Source: Streptomyces paradoxus
GTDB lineage: Bacteria > Actinomycetota > Actinomycetes > Streptomycetales > Streptomycetaceae
Reading direction: 5' to 3'
Length of the DNA: 64,000 nucleotides
NCBI RefSeq assembly: GCF_014202475.1
Contig: NZ_JACHGV010000003.1
Coordinates: 958,379-1,022,378, forward strand
The position numbers were made by a program, and so were the translations under genes. This document shows, one piece after another, positions 18,899-27,143 of this stretch; position 1 is the stretch's first letter; each line of letters begins with the position of its first letter. Below the pieces are notes generated by a model. The model saw only the letters and a program-made list of their open reading frames with translations. It had not been told where the DNA came from and searched no databases.

Positions 18899-18928
18899 CG
18901 CCCCGGCGTCAGCACGGACGCCGGGGCG
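18899..18928 (-). terminator. Terminator after the PepSY gene
   Basis: A 12-bp perfect stem (18899-18910 with 18917-18928) with a 6-nt loop ends 22 nt beyond the PepSY stop. The remainder of the 285-nt gap back to meaB (18666-18898) is plain G+C-rich sequence with no gene that I can support. Confidence 0.8.
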
Positions 18929-18950
18929 ATCGAAGAGGGACAGTTGCTGG

Positions 18951-19589
18951 TCAGTCCTGGTCGTCGTCCTGGTCGTTCTGGTCGTCGCGGTCCGCCGTGA
19001 CCTTGCCCGACTTCAGGTCGATCTTCCAGTCCTGCTCGGCTCCGCCGGACTTGCGGGTCTCGGCCTCCCAGGACTTGTCCTTGCCGTCCTCGTCGAGGCC
19101 GACGGACGTCACCACGCCCTTGCCGGCGGCTGCCTTCGCGGCCTGCTCGGCGGTCACCGAGGAACCCTTCAGCGCGGCCCGCACCTGCGCCGTGTCGTCC
19201 TCGTCGTCGGTCTGCGCACCGAGGACCTTGCCGTTGGACGGGTCGACGCTCACGCTGTGCCAGGTGTTGTCGCCCGACAGGACGTCGACGTTCCAGACCA
19301 CCTTGTCGCTGTCGTCCTCGTCGTCCAGCTCGGCGGAGACGACCGTGGCCGACGTGTGCTTCAGCGCCGAGGCGATGGCCTCGGGGGCGGTGACGCCGGA
19401 GGAGGAGACCCGAGCGGCGTCGTCGTCGCGGTCGTCCTGGTCGTCACGGCTGCCGTCGTCCGACAGCTTCGTGTTCGCCGCCTGCCGCGCCGAGCCCTGG
19501 TCGTCTCCCGTGGTCGCGAGAGCCGTGGCCGTACCGCCTCCGATCAGAGCGGCGGCAGTCACGGCGGCGATCACGATGTTGCGCTTCAT
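18951..19589 (-). CDS. Exported PepSY-domain protein
   Basis: A 212-residue protein. The start is MKRNIVIAAVTAAALIGGG, a clear signal peptide, preceded by GGGAGGAA. Two PepSY repeats follow (about residues 60-125 and 130-200). Each has a helix of the type APEAIASAL/TAEQAAKAA followed by strands ending in DPSNGKVLG and DLKSGKVTA. The linkers and the tail are strongly acidic (DDEDD, DDQNDQDDDQD). PepSY proteins act outside the membrane, often as inhibitors or metal-associated modulators. The gene is divergent from a two-component system and shares its operator region, so it is a likely target of that system. Confidence 0.85.
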   Translation of the reverse strand: MKRNIVIAAVTAAALIGGGTATALATTGDDQGSARQAANTKLSDDGSRDDQDDRDDDAARVSSSGVTAPEAIASALKHTSATVVSAELDDEDDSDKVVWNVDVLSGDNTWHSVSVDPSNGKVLGAQTDDEDDTAQVRAALKGSSVTAEQAAKAAAGKGVVTSVGLDEDGKDKSWEAETRKSGGAEQDWKIDLKSGKVTADRDDQNDQDDDQD

Positions 19590-19645
19590 GCGGATTCCTC
19601 CCGAGTCATTTCGTTTTCGACGTCTTCGACTCTGGCCGACGGAGG

Positions 19646-19687
19646 CTGAGAGGAAGCTGAAGCCCCCTGAAGTGATCTTCAGCTTCC
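19646..19687. promoter_or_regulatory. Tandem-repeat/palindromic operator between PepSY gene and response regulator
   Basis: CTGAGA (19646), CTGAAG (19657) and CTGAAG (19667) are spaced 11 and 10 bp apart, the spacing used by OmpR-type dimers on one DNA face. An inverted pair, GGAAGCTGAA (19652-19661) and TTCAGCTTCC (19678-19687), encloses CTGAAG-tgat-CTTCAG. The site lies in the 116-nt divergent promoter region, 18 nt before the regulator start. Autoregulation and control of the PepSY gene are inferred. Confidence 0.7.
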
Positions 19688-19705
19688 CTTTGCCACTCTT
19701 TACGC

Positions 19706-20374
19706 ATGCGCCTGTTGATCGTGGAGGACGAGAAGCGGCTGGCCCTGTCGCTCGCCAGGGGCCTGACGGCCGAGGGGTACGCCGTGGACGTCGTCCACGA
19801 CGGACGGGAGGGGCTGCACCAGGCATCGGAGGGCACCTACGACCTGGTCATCCTCGACATCATGCTGCCCGGCCTCAACGGCTACCGGGTCTGCGCCGCG
19901 CTGCGCGCCGCCGGGCACGACGTGCCGATCCTGATGCTGACCGCCAAGGACGGCGAGTACGACGAGGCCGAGGGACTCGACACCGGCGCGGACGACTACC
20001 TGACCAAGCCGTTCTCGTACGTCGTGCTCGTCGCCCGGGTCAAGGCGCTGCTGCGGCGGCGCGGCCAGGGGGCCGGGGCTTCGCCCGTGCATGTGCACGG
20101 TGATCTGAAGGTGGACACCGCGGCCCGGCGGGTGTTCCTTTGTGAGGCCGAGATCGCCCTCACCGCCAAGGAGTTCTCCGTGCTGGAGCAGCTCGTGCTG
20201 CGGGCCGGCGAGGTGGTGTCCAAGTCCGAGATCCTGGAGCACGTCTGGGACTTCGCGTACGACGGTGACCCGAACATCGTCGAGGTGTACGTCAGCACGC
20301 TGCGGCGGAAGCTGCGCGCGGGGCTGATCCGGACCGTGCGCGGGGCCGGCTACCGGCTGGAGACGTCACCGTGA
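19706..20374 (+). CDS. OmpR-family response regulator
   Basis: A 222-residue two-domain regulator. The receiver domain has acidic residues at EDE (7-9), phosphoacceptor D51 in LVILDIMLPG, T79 in LMLTAKD and K101 in DDYLTKPF. The C-terminal winged helix (about 130-220) includes LTAKEFSVLEQL, the recognition region VEVYVSTLRRKL and GAGYRLE. It binds DNA in the cytoplasm after phosphorylation by the kinase encoded next, whose GTG start overlaps this stop (GTGA). The ATG at 19706 opens directly with the receiver strand, although the ribosome site is weak. The repeat array just upstream suggests self-control. Confidence 0.95.
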   Translation: MRLLIVEDEKRLALSLARGLTAEGYAVDVVHDGREGLHQASEGTYDLVILDIMLPGLNGYRVCAALRAAGHDVPILMLTAKDGEYDEAEGLDTGADDYLTKPFSYVVLVARVKALLRRRGQGAGASPVHVHGDLKVDTAARRVFLCEAEIALTAKEFSVLEQLVLRAGEVVSKSEILEHVWDFAYDGDPNIVEVYVSTLRRKLRAGLIRTVRGAGYRLETSP

Positions 20375-21780
20375 GGCGGCTGTTCGGGTCCGTCCGGGCG
20401 CGGGCCACGCTGGGAGCGACCCTCGTGGTCGCGGTGGCGCTCGTCGCGGCCGGGGCCGCCGTGCTGCTGTCCCTGCGGTCCAATCTGATCGGCGAGGCCG
20501 GCACCCAGGCGGAGCGCTCCGCCCGGGCCGTCGCCTCCGAACTCGCCGCCGGAACGCCGTACGACAAGCTCTCCGGGCTGGACGGCGACGACGGCCCGGT
20601 GCAGGTCCTGGACGAGCACAAGCGGCTGGTCGCGGCCAGCGAGGATCTGGAGCAGATCAGCGGGACGGACAGCGGCCAGGTGAAGCCGCGGCCGGCGTCG
20701 ACGCCCTCCGGGGACGGCGACGACGACTCCGATGACGCGGGCGAGGCCCTGGAACCCGGCGAGATCTCCGGGGAGAGCGTCTTCAGCAACGGGTCCGCGA
20801 CGATCGACGGGGAGGCGCAGGACTACCGGTTCGCCGCCGTCGAGGTGGAGACCCACGACCGGGGGCACCTCAAGGTCTACGCCGGTTCCCCGCTGGCCGC
20901 CGAGCACGGGGCCGTGCGCACCGCGCTGACGGTGATGCTGATCGGGTTCCCGCTGCTGCTCGGTGTCGTGGCGGCCGTGACCTGGCTGGTGACGCGGCGG
21001 GCCCTGCGGCCCGTGGAGGGGATCCGGCGCGAGATGGCCGCGATCACCCGGTCCGAGGACCTCGCGCGGCGCGTTCCGGAGCCGGACACGCACGACGAGA
21101 TCGCCCGGCTCGCCAGCACCACCAACGAGACGCTCGCGGCGCTGGAGACGTCCGTGGAGCGGCAGCGGCGGTTCGTCGCTGACGCCTCCCACGAGCTGCG
21201 CAGCCCGATCGCCTCGCTGCGGACGCAGCTGGAGGTGGCAGCCGCGCACCCGGAGCTGCTGGACCTCGACGGGGCCGTCGAGGACACCGTGCGGCTGCAG
21301 CGGCTCGCCGCCGATCTGCTGCTGCTGGCCCGGCTGGACGCGGGGGAGCGGCTGGGCGACGCGCGGATCGACCTCGCCGGGCTCGCCCGGGAGGAGGCCG
21401 AGGGCCGGACCGGTGTGACGGTGGACGCGGAGCCCGCGGACGTGGCCGGATCGCGGGGTCAGCTCGGGCGCGTCCTCGCCAATCTGCTCGACAACGCCCA
21501 GCGGCACGCCCGGTCCGCCGTCACCGTGAGCGTGCGGCGGGAAGGCGACCGGGCCGTGGTCGGGGTGGCCGACGACGGCGACGGGGTCCCGGAAGCCGAC
21601 CGGGAGCGGATCTTCGAACGGTTCGTCCGGCTGGACGCGGCGCGCAGCCGCGACGACGGCGGAGCCGGCCTGGGCCTCGCCATCGCCCGGGACGTCGCCG
21701 TCCGGCACGGCGGCACGCTCACCGCGGGGAAGGGACCCGCAGGCGGAGCCCTGTTCGAGCTCCGCCTGCCGCTCGCCTAG
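20371..21780 (+). CDS. Membrane sensor histidine kinase
   Basis: A 469-residue kinase. Membrane spans lie at about residues 9-31 and 185-208, enclosing an extracellular sensor of about 150 residues with acidic stretches (GDGDDDSDDAGE). A HAMP segment, the HisKA box RRFVADASHELRSP with H274 as phosphoacceptor, and the ATPase boxes NLLDNAQRHA, DDGDGVP and GGAGLGLAIA follow. Coupled by a 4-nt overlap to the response regulator. The acidic sensor may detect cations, cationic peptides or envelope stress, which is inference. The divergent acidic PepSY protein could modulate the same signal. Confidence 0.93.
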   Translation: MRRLFGSVRARATLGATLVVAVALVAAGAAVLLSLRSNLIGEAGTQAERSARAVASELAAGTPYDKLSGLDGDDGPVQVLDEHKRLVAASEDLEQISGTDSGQVKPRPASTPSGDGDDDSDDAGEALEPGEISGESVFSNGSATIDGEAQDYRFAAVEVETHDRGHLKVYAGSPLAAEHGAVRTALTVMLIGFPLLLGVVAAVTWLVTRRALRPVEGIRREMAAITRSEDLARRVPEPDTHDEIARLASTTNETLAALETSVERQRRFVADASHELRSPIASLRTQLEVAAAHPELLDLDGAVEDTVRLQRLAADLLLLARLDAGERLGDARIDLAGLAREEAEGRTGVTVDAEPADVAGSRGQLGRVLANLLDNAQRHARSAVTVSVRREGDRAVVGVADDGDGVPEADRERIFERFVRLDAARSRDDGGAGLGLAIARDVAVRHGGTLTAGKGPAGGALFELRLPLA

Positions 21781-21792
21781 CCGGGGCCGCGG

Positions 21793-22269
21793 TCAGGGGC
21801 GCCCGCGCTGGCCGCGCAGGTGCTCCGCGATGGGCTTGAGGGCCTTGTCGAGCTCGGTCAGGGCCTCGGGGGACAGCAGGTCGATGAAGTGCCTGCGTAC
21901 GGACGCCACGTGGTGGGGCGCGACCTTCTGCATCGTCGCCATGCCGTGGTCGGTGAGGACCGCGTAGAGCCCCCGGCGGTCCGACTCGCAGTTCTCCCGC
22001 CGGACCAGGTCCGCGTTCTCCATACGGGTGATCTGGTGCGAGAGGCGGCTCTTGGACTGGAGGGTGGCGGAGGCGAGGTCGCTCATCCGCATCCTCTGGG
22101 CCTCGGACTCGGAGAGATTCACCAGGATCTCGTAGTCGTTCATTGTCAGGCCGAACGGCTGCAGGTCCTTCTCGAGCTGGTACGTCAACAGCCTGTTGAC
22201 CTCCAGGTGGGTGCGCCAGGCGCACTGCTCCGCATCGGTCAGCCAGCGGGTGGCCGTCTCGGTCTCCAT
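21793..22269 (-). CDS. MarR-family transcriptional regulator
   Basis: A 158-residue winged-helix dimeric regulator. It opens METETATRWLTDAEQCAW. The recognition helix region is SDLASATLQSKSRLSHQITRMENADLV, and the wing is CESDRRGLYAVLTDHG. The single Cys in the wing (NCESDRR) and another in the first helix (EQCAW) are worth noting as possible redox or ligand sensors. The ATG at 22269 is firm. It converges on the kinase gene and lies downstream of the AIM24 genes on the same strand. A small palindrome 12 nt before its start suggests autoregulation. Confidence 0.9.
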   Translation of the reverse strand: METETATRWLTDAEQCAWRTHLEVNRLLTYQLEKDLQPFGLTMNDYEILVNLSESEAQRMRMSDLASATLQSKSRLSHQITRMENADLVRRENCESDRRGLYAVLTDHGMATMQKVAPHHVASVRRHFIDLLSPEALTELDKALKPIAEHLRGQRGRP

Positions 22270-22280
22270 GAATGAAGTCT

Positions 22281-22291
22281 ACCTAAAAGGT
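22281..22291. promoter_or_regulatory. Short palindrome upstream of marR
   Basis: ACCT-AAA-AGGT lies in an A+T-rich stretch just before the marR ATG (22269). The position fits a MarR autoregulatory operator or overlapping -10 region. Evidence is limited to symmetry and location. Confidence 0.35.
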
Positions 22292-22385
22292 TGAAAGGCG
22301 AACTAGTGAGGGGTGGCGTGTGACGACGCACACCTGGCGAACAGCAGTGCGCAGGCGTTCGATGTCACACTCCGCAGACTACCGC

Positions 22386-23186
22386 TCACAGCCCGAAGCG
22401 ACGCTGGAGGTCCCCCAGCTGTCCGGGAAGACGCGGTACGCCGGACTGCCCCGCCTGGGGGCTGTGCGCCCCGCCGCCGGGCACACCGGCCTGGTGCGGA
22501 ACGGCCCCCGTGGCCTGCTCCGCCATCAGGGTCTCCGACGACTGGAGCAGCACCGTCCCGGCGCCGACGAACTCGAACTGGTGCTCCTCGCCGGAGACCC
22601 CGCCCAGACCCGTCAGTGCACGTAGACCGCCCATGACGCCGGTCATGTACCCGTGGTCGTAGTGGTGACACGGGGAGGGGCAGTCGGCCCAGCCGACCAG
22701 GGCCTGGGGGTCGACCCGGATCGGGGGTTCCATGAACACCACCGGCCCGTTCGACGCGGCCACGAACTTTCCGGTTCCGATGAGGGTCAGAAAACCCGGC
22801 ACGATTGATTGCTTCAGTGACAGAGTTGGCTGAAAAGCGAGGAGGTTGCCCGCGCGAATGGTCAGGTTGCCGTCTTCGAGGTCGTACGAATTGACGTCGA
22901 AGGCCCGGTCGGCGAGGAGCATCTTGCCCGAGCCCTCCGCCACGACCCAGTCGCTCGCGTGCAGTGGCGAATGGAACGACGTACGGACGAGACGGTCCAG
23001 CCGGCCGTGTCCGACGCCGTTGAAGTCGATCGAGCCGTAGTAGGCGATCATCTTCCCCTTCTGCAGGAACCACTGGCTCCCCTTGAGCTCCACGCAGAAG
23101 GTGTACGCGTTGACGTTGTCGTCGGGCGGCAGCGTCGCCGGGTCGAAGACCACGGGGCCGGCGCCGGGGCTTCCGTACGTGCTCAC
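22386..23186 (-). CDS. AIM24-family protein, third of three tandem copies
   Basis: A 266-residue protein of the AIM24/TIGR00266 beta-sandwich family. Characteristic pieces are VELKGSQWFLQKGKMIAYYGSIDF, VAEGSGKMLLADRA, a GNLLAFQPTLS strand and the closing GAGTVLLQSSE. It has a C-terminal Gly/Pro-rich extension of about 50 residues not present in its two upstream paralogues. It also carries a Cys/His cluster, DCPSPCHHYDHGY. The biochemical role of bacterial AIM24 proteins is not settled. Its ATG (23186) overlaps the stop of the preceding copy (ATGA), so the three form one translationally coupled unit. Confidence 0.85.
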   Translation of the reverse strand: MSTYGSPGAGPVVFDPATLPPDDNVNAYTFCVELKGSQWFLQKGKMIAYYGSIDFNGVGHGRLDRLVRTSFHSPLHASDWVVAEGSGKMLLADRAFDVNSYDLEDGNLTIRAGNLLAFQPTLSLKQSIVPGFLTLIGTGKFVAASNGPVVFMEPPIRVDPQALVGWADCPSPCHHYDHGYMTGVMGGLRALTGLGGVSGEEHQFEFVGAGTVLLQSSETLMAEQATGAVPHQAGVPGGGAHSPQAGQSGVPRLPGQLGDLQRRFGL

Positions 23187-23833
23187 AGCTTCTCCTCCGA
23201 CGCCTGGACGTACACCGCACCGCTGCCGCTGAGCTCCAGCTGGAACGCCTCGCCCGAGCCGCGGCCCACCATGTCCCGCCAGCCCAGGGCCGTGGACAGC
23301 TTGTTGCGGACGTCGCCGTGGTGGGCGACGTAGGCCTGCGGGTCCACATGGACCGGGCGCTGCGGGGTGATCGGGATCTCGATGACGCCGCCGTGGGCCA
23401 TGACCGCGACGGCTCCCTGCCCCTTCAGTGTCGTCGTGAACAGCCCCTGGCCGCTGACCTGCCCGCGCACCATGCCCATGACGCCGCCCTGCGAGCCAAG
23501 GAACATCGTGCCCTGCTGGAGCGAGCCCTCGAAGGCCAGGAGGCGGTCCGCCTCCACGTACAGCGTGTCGCCGGTCAGCCGGATCACCTGGATGTGGTGC
23601 CCGCCGTGCCCGAACAGGACCGTGCCGCTGCCCTCGACGGTCATCAGGGGGGTGTCCTCGTCGGCGACCCGGCGGCCGATCATCGACATGATCCCGCCCT
23701 GGCCGCCCGCCGTGTTGGGCGTGAACGACACCTCGCCGCGGTACGCGAGCATCGCGCCGCGCTGACTGAACAGCCGCTGACCGGGCGCGACCGTCGCCTC
23801 GATCATCTTCGCGTTGATCTCCCGGAAGGCCAT
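23183..23833 (-). CDS. AIM24-family protein, second of three tandem copies
   Basis: A 216-residue AIM24-family protein, MAFREINAKMIEATVAPGQRLFSQRGAMLAYRGEV and onward. Repeated beta hairpins include VEGSGTVLFGHGGHHI, EADRLLAFEGSL and LKGQGAVAVMAHGGV. It ends with GSGAVYVQASEEKL. No signal peptide or membrane span is present, so it is predicted cytoplasmic. It follows the first copy by 1 nt and overlaps the third by 4 nt. The function is unknown. Confidence 0.85.
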   Translation of the reverse strand: MAFREINAKMIEATVAPGQRLFSQRGAMLAYRGEVSFTPNTAGGQGGIMSMIGRRVADEDTPLMTVEGSGTVLFGHGGHHIQVIRLTGDTLYVEADRLLAFEGSLQQGTMFLGSQGGVMGMVRGQVSGQGLFTTTLKGQGAVAVMAHGGVIEIPITPQRPVHVDPQAYVAHHGDVRNKLSTALGWRDMVGRGSGEAFQLELSGSGAVYVQASEEKL

Positions 23834-23834
23834 C

Positions 23835-24467
23835 TCACACGTCTCCCGCGATCGTGTTCCGCTCGCTCGGCTGCACGTACACCAGCCCGTCCCCCTCGAA
23901 CCGCATCTGGAAGGCCTCGCCGCCGCCCTCCCCGAGCAACGTGCGGAACGTCACACCCGACTGGAAGGACTGCCGCAGATTGCCCTGGTGCGCCACGTAC
24001 GCCCCCGGGTCGACGGTCAGCGGGTACTGCGCGCTGACCCGCAGCACCACTGCCGGGCCGTCCGACATGATCGCCGCCTGGCCGTGGCCCTCGACGGTCG
24101 TCGTGAACAGCCCGTTGCCCTGCGAGGCGCCGCGCAGGCCCGTGAACTCCGTGCCCGTGCGCAGCCCGCCGTCGGTCGCGAGCAGGTTGCTCGACTCGAC
24201 GTAGAGCTTGTCGCCCTGGATGCTGACCAGGTTGATCTCGGAGGCACGGTCCGCGAACCAGCAGGTCCCGCGCCCCTTCACCTCCATCAACGTCATCTGC
24301 TCACCGGTCAGCCGCCGGGTCACCATGCCCCGGATGCCCTCGCCGCCGCCGCTGAGCTTCTTGAAGGCCATCTCCCCGTCGTACGCGACCATCGAGCCGT
24401 TCTTCGCCTTCACGGCATCCCCGGTCATGTCGACGGCGAGCACCTTGCTGCTCTGAAGTCGGAACAT
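23835..24467 (-). CDS. AIM24-family protein, first of three tandem copies
   Basis: A 210-residue AIM24-family protein that leads the operon. It starts MFRLQSSKVLAVDMTGDAVKAKNGSMVAYDGEMAF at the ATG at 24467. The open frame continues 25 codons upstream without family similarity. Family strands are VKGRGTCWFADRASEI, ESSNLLATDGGL, VEGHGQAAIMSDGP and EGDGLVYVQPSERN. Predicted cytoplasmic. The three copies are alike in layout but clearly diverged, which suggests an assembly of non-identical subunits rather than a recent duplication. That is inference. Confidence 0.85.
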   Translation of the reverse strand: MFRLQSSKVLAVDMTGDAVKAKNGSMVAYDGEMAFKKLSGGGEGIRGMVTRRLTGEQMTLMEVKGRGTCWFADRASEINLVSIQGDKLYVESSNLLATDGGLRTGTEFTGLRGASQGNGLFTTTVEGHGQAAIMSDGPAVVLRVSAQYPLTVDPGAYVAHQGNLRQSFQSGVTFRTLLGEGGGEAFQMRFEGDGLVYVQPSERNTIAGDV

Positions 24468-24710
24468 CGCCACGACTGGAAGGTAGCCGCAGGCCGGGCC
24501 CCGCGGACAGGGCCCGTGGGTGGAGAGCGACCCTGATCGCACCCCTAGGGTCCGCCGGGGCGGTCAGGCGGACCCCGGGCCGGAGGACTCGCGGCGGTTT
24601 GCCACAATGGGCGGGACGCTTGTGCGTGCGTTCACAAACCCTCGGACCCGCACAAGCCGCTCAGACCCACCAGACCGCCGCGTTACTCCCACCGACACCG
24701 AAGGTGACCC

Positions 24711-25055
24711 GTGGACCTCAAGACCGCCACCGCCATCCGCCGCCTCCGCCTGGTCTCGGCGCCCGAGGCGATCTCGTTCCTCCTCCTGCTGGTCTGCTCC
24801 GTGCTGAAGCGGACCACGGACTTCAACGCCGTGCCGGTGATGGGGGCCGTGCACGGTGGGCTCTTCGTCCTGTACGTGATCTTCTGGGCCGACGCGTGGA
24901 ACCGGGCGAAGTGGTCGCTGAAGACCGCCGGGCTGTACTTCGTCCTCTCGGTGCTGCCCGCCGGCGGGTTCTTCGCCGAGCGCATGCTGCGGCGTGAGGC
25001 CGAGGACGCGGTCATCGCGACGCGGGCGCGCAAGGAAGGCGTGGCCGGCGCGTGA
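24711..25055 (+). CDS. DUF3817 membrane protein (copy 1)
   Basis: A 114-residue protein with three hydrophobic segments: [16 protein letters not shown], the [19 protein letters not shown] region and [18 protein letters not shown]. This is the DUF3817 layout, with H in GAVHG and the FFxER end conserved. It is an inner-membrane protein of unknown function. It starts at GTG 24711 after GAAGGTG. Its stop overlaps the GTG of the next gene (25052-25055). A paralogue is at 29420. Confidence 0.85.
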   Translation: MDLKTATAIRRLRLVSAPEAISFLLLLVCSVLKRTTDFNAVPVMGAVHGGLFVLYVIFWADAWNRAKWSLKTAGLYFVLSVLPAGGFFAERMLRREAEDAVIATRARKEGVAGA

Positions 25056-25345
25056 TCGTCGCCTTCTCCGTCACGCCGCTCGGGGTCGGTGAGGACGTGG
25101 GGGAGTACGTCGCCGACGCCGTGCGGGTGGTGCGCGAGTCGGGGCTGCCGAACCGTACCGACGCGATGTTCACCTCCGTCGAGGGCGAGTGGGACGAGGT
25201 CATGGACGTCGTCCGGCGCGCGGTCGCCGCGGTGGAGCGGCGGGCACCGCGGGTCTCCCTCGTCCTCAAGGCGGACATCCGCCCCGGCGTGACGGACGGC
25301 CTCACGTCCAAGGTGGAAACGGTGGAGCGGCATCTCGCCGAGTAG
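25052..25345 (+). CDS. Thiamine-binding-type protein (MTH1187/YqgV family)
   Basis: A 97-residue ferredoxin-like-fold protein, [32 protein letters not shown], with [19 protein letters not shown] and [12 protein letters not shown]. This is the small family called MTH1187 or DUF77, members of which bind thiamine or related ligands. Its partner and exact ligand are not shown by the sequence. The GTG at 25052 overlaps the DUF3817 stop (GTGA), so the pair is coupled. A strong terminator follows 20 nt after its stop. Confidence 0.85.
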   Translation: MIVAFSVTPLGVGEDVGEYVADAVRVVRESGLPNRTDAMFTSVEGEWDEVMDVVRRAVAAVERRAPRVSLVLKADIRPGVTDGLTSKVETVERHLAE

Positions 25346-25365
25346 CCGTTCCGCACGAGCCGTTC

Positions 25366-25397
25366 GAGAACCCTGGCCCGCTCGGGCCGGGGTTCTC
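25366..25397 (+). terminator. Terminator after the thiamine-binding-type gene
   Basis: A 15-bp stem with one G-T pair (25366-25380 with 25383-25397) and a very tight loop lies 20 nt after the stop. It isolates the DUF3817 pair from the accessory cassette that follows. Confidence 0.8.
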
Positions 25398-25446
25398 TTC
25401 GTCGAGCGAGCGGCCACCGGTCCGCACAAGTGCCCGAATCCTGATA

Positions 25447-25962
25447 ATGAGCCAAAAAGGCCATCCGACCGTCGCTCGAGTGCCATCGTTGGGGGGAAGT
25501 GGGCCGGTCGAAATCCGGGGGTGGGCGTTGGATCGGTTCGGCAGATGGCTCGTGGCGGTCACTGTGACCACAGTCGCCTTCGCGGGAACCACGTGGCTGT
25601 GCGGAGCGCTGCTCCTGCCACCGGTGATGAACGACTCGGCCGTGCGATGGACCGTGGCGTGCGGGGCCGGAGCGGCGATGGCCGCGTTGGCGGCCATGTG
25701 GGGACACGGTTTCGCGGGCGGCAGGCGTGCCGCCCCGGGACCGGCCCCGCGGGGCGCCGCTGAGCCCGGGAGCCGCTCGGTGGCCATCCGGGGCAGCAAC
25801 AGCGGCAATGTCTCCACCGGCGACCGGCACGTCCCGCACCCGCCGTCGCGCGGAGCGCGCGGGAGTGCCGCGACCTCACCGGGAGAGCGTGCCATCACCA
25901 TCGGCGGTGACAACCACGGCACGCTCACCACCGGTGACACCACCGACGACACGGCATCGTGA
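25447..25962 (+). CDS. Two-span membrane protein with GxNxG repeats (cassette gene 1)
   Basis: Not a recognised family. Taken from the ATG at 25447 it has 171 residues. A TTG at 25528 with a G-rich site upstream (144 residues, LDRFGRWLVAV) is an equally possible start. Two hydrophobic spans (WLVAVTVTTVAFAGTTWLCG and the VACGAGAAMAALAAMWG region) form a hairpin. The C-terminal half has two copies of a motif, SVAIRGSNSGNVSTGD and AITIGGDNHGTLTTGD, separated by a basic Pro/Arg linker. The next gene carries the same motif, which suggests they assemble together. Both tails are predicted on the cytoplasmic side. The stop overlaps the GTG of the next gene. Confidence 0.6.
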   Translation: MSQKGHPTVARVPSLGGSGPVEIRGWALDRFGRWLVAVTVTTVAFAGTTWLCGALLLPPVMNDSAVRWTVACGAGAAMAALAAMWGHGFAGGRRAAPGPAPRGAAEPGSRSVAIRGSNSGNVSTGDRHVPHPPSRGARGSAATSPGERAITIGGDNHGTLTTGDTTDDTAS

Positions 25963-27143
25963 CGCCTCGGTCCCTCAAGCGGCGGCCGTTCGGCAAGCGG
26001 TACGTCATCGTCGAAGGCGACAACTCCGGTCGGATCGACACCGGCGACACCACGGTCGAGATGCCCCGCATCGTCCGGGTCCCTCTGGCGGTGCTGCTCG
26101 CCGCCGCACTGACGGTCGGCGTGGGCTGGCTCTACTTCGACTGGTTCTCACCGAAGTTCGCGCCGAACTACCGGACCCAGTTCCTGATCGACACCGCGGC
26201 GGGCGCCGATCCTGAGGGCACCGCCGATGTCGCGAGGTCGCTGCGCAAGACGGTGGTGAACTCGGGTGACAAGGACGCCCTCGCCCTGCGCCGCTTCGGC
26301 GGCGAGTGCGGCGCCGCGGACAACACGGCCCGGCTGGTCGGCTTCGGCGACGGCAACCGGCAGGAGATAGGGCGGGCGGCGGCGCGCATACGGCCGAGCG
26401 GGCGGCCTACGCTCGTGCGCGGCATCGTCCAGGCCGTCGAGGACTTCTCCGAACCGTTCGACCGCAAGGCCCGTCAGGTCAACAGGATCATCGTCGTGAC
26501 CCGGCACGGTGTGGACGCGTGCGAGGACGACATCGCCTTCGTCGAGCGGGAGATCCGCGAACGGGTCGGCGCGGCAGGTCTGTCCCTCCAGTTCCGGGTG
26601 GTCGGCTTCCAGGTGCCCGACGGCCAGCGACGGGAGCTCGACCGGATCGCGACCGCAGCGAAAGCTCCCCCGCCGGTCTACGCCGAGAGCGCGGCGGATC
26701 TCGACAGGACCCTCGACTGGTTCTCCAACGCGGAACCGGTGCTCACCTCGGCCCAGAGGATCGTCGACACCCTCAACACCACGGTCGACCAGGTGAACGC
26801 GGCCATCCGGGCGGTGAAGGACGGGCGTCTCGACACCGCGGACAGCACCCTGAGCCGGGCCCGGACGGCGGTGAACGGCACCCGCCCGGAGTTCGACGAC
26901 CTCGCCGACCGCGCCGGGAACGCCGACGCCCGGAACGTGAACGAGGCGGCCGACCGGCTGCGCCGAAAGCAAAAACAGGTCGTGGACGCGGCCTCCCGCG
27001 TCCTGGAGGCCGCGGAGGCCGGCTCACCGCTCGACGCGCGGATGAAGGCGTTCCAGCGTGCCGCCGCGCATTACAACGACGAGGCGAAGGGCATGAACAA
27101 GCTGCTCGCCGCCCTTCGCGGGAAGCTGACCGGGACCTCATGA
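25959..27143 (+). CDS. Membrane-anchored vWA-like protein with helical C-terminus (cassette gene 2)
   Basis: A 394-residue protein of unknown function. The N-terminus has the cassette motif VIVEGDNSGRIDTGDTT (residues 16-32). One span follows (PLAVLLAAALTVGVGWLYF), with arginines in front placing the rest outside. A Rossmann-like domain of about 215 residues resembles a von Willebrand A domain. It has strand YRTQFLIDTAAG in place of DxSxS, LRRFGGECG, a Thr in SGRPTLVRGI and VVTRHGVDAC at the third metal-site position. The two Cys could form a disulfide. The last 130 residues are predicted coiled helices. It is coupled to both neighbours by GTGA and ATGA overlaps. The vWA call is by pattern only. 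Confidence 0.65.
   Translation: MTPRSLKRRPFGKRYVIVEGDNSGRIDTGDTTVEMPRIVRVPLAVLLAAALTVGVGWLYFDWFSPKFAPNYRTQFLIDTAAGADPEGTADVARSLRKTVVNSGDKDALALRRFGGECGAADNTARLVGFGDGNRQEIGRAAARIRPSGRPTLVRGIVQAVEDFSEPFDRKARQVNRIIVVTRHGVDACEDDIAFVEREIRERVGAAGLSLQFRVVGFQVPDGQRRELDRIATAAKAPPPVYAESAADLDRTLDWFSNAEPVLTSAQRIVDTLNTTVDQVNAAIRAVKDGRLDTADSTLSRARTAVNGTRPEFDDLADRAGNADARNVNEAADRLRRKQKQVVDAASRVLEAAEAGSPLDARMKAFQRAAAHYNDEAKGMNKLLAALRGKLTGTS

Noticed and set aside
25189..25446. Upstream extension of cassette gene 1
   Set aside because: The frame is open, but it overlaps the thiamine-binding-type gene and its terminator, and the translation is Arg/Gly-rich without similarity.
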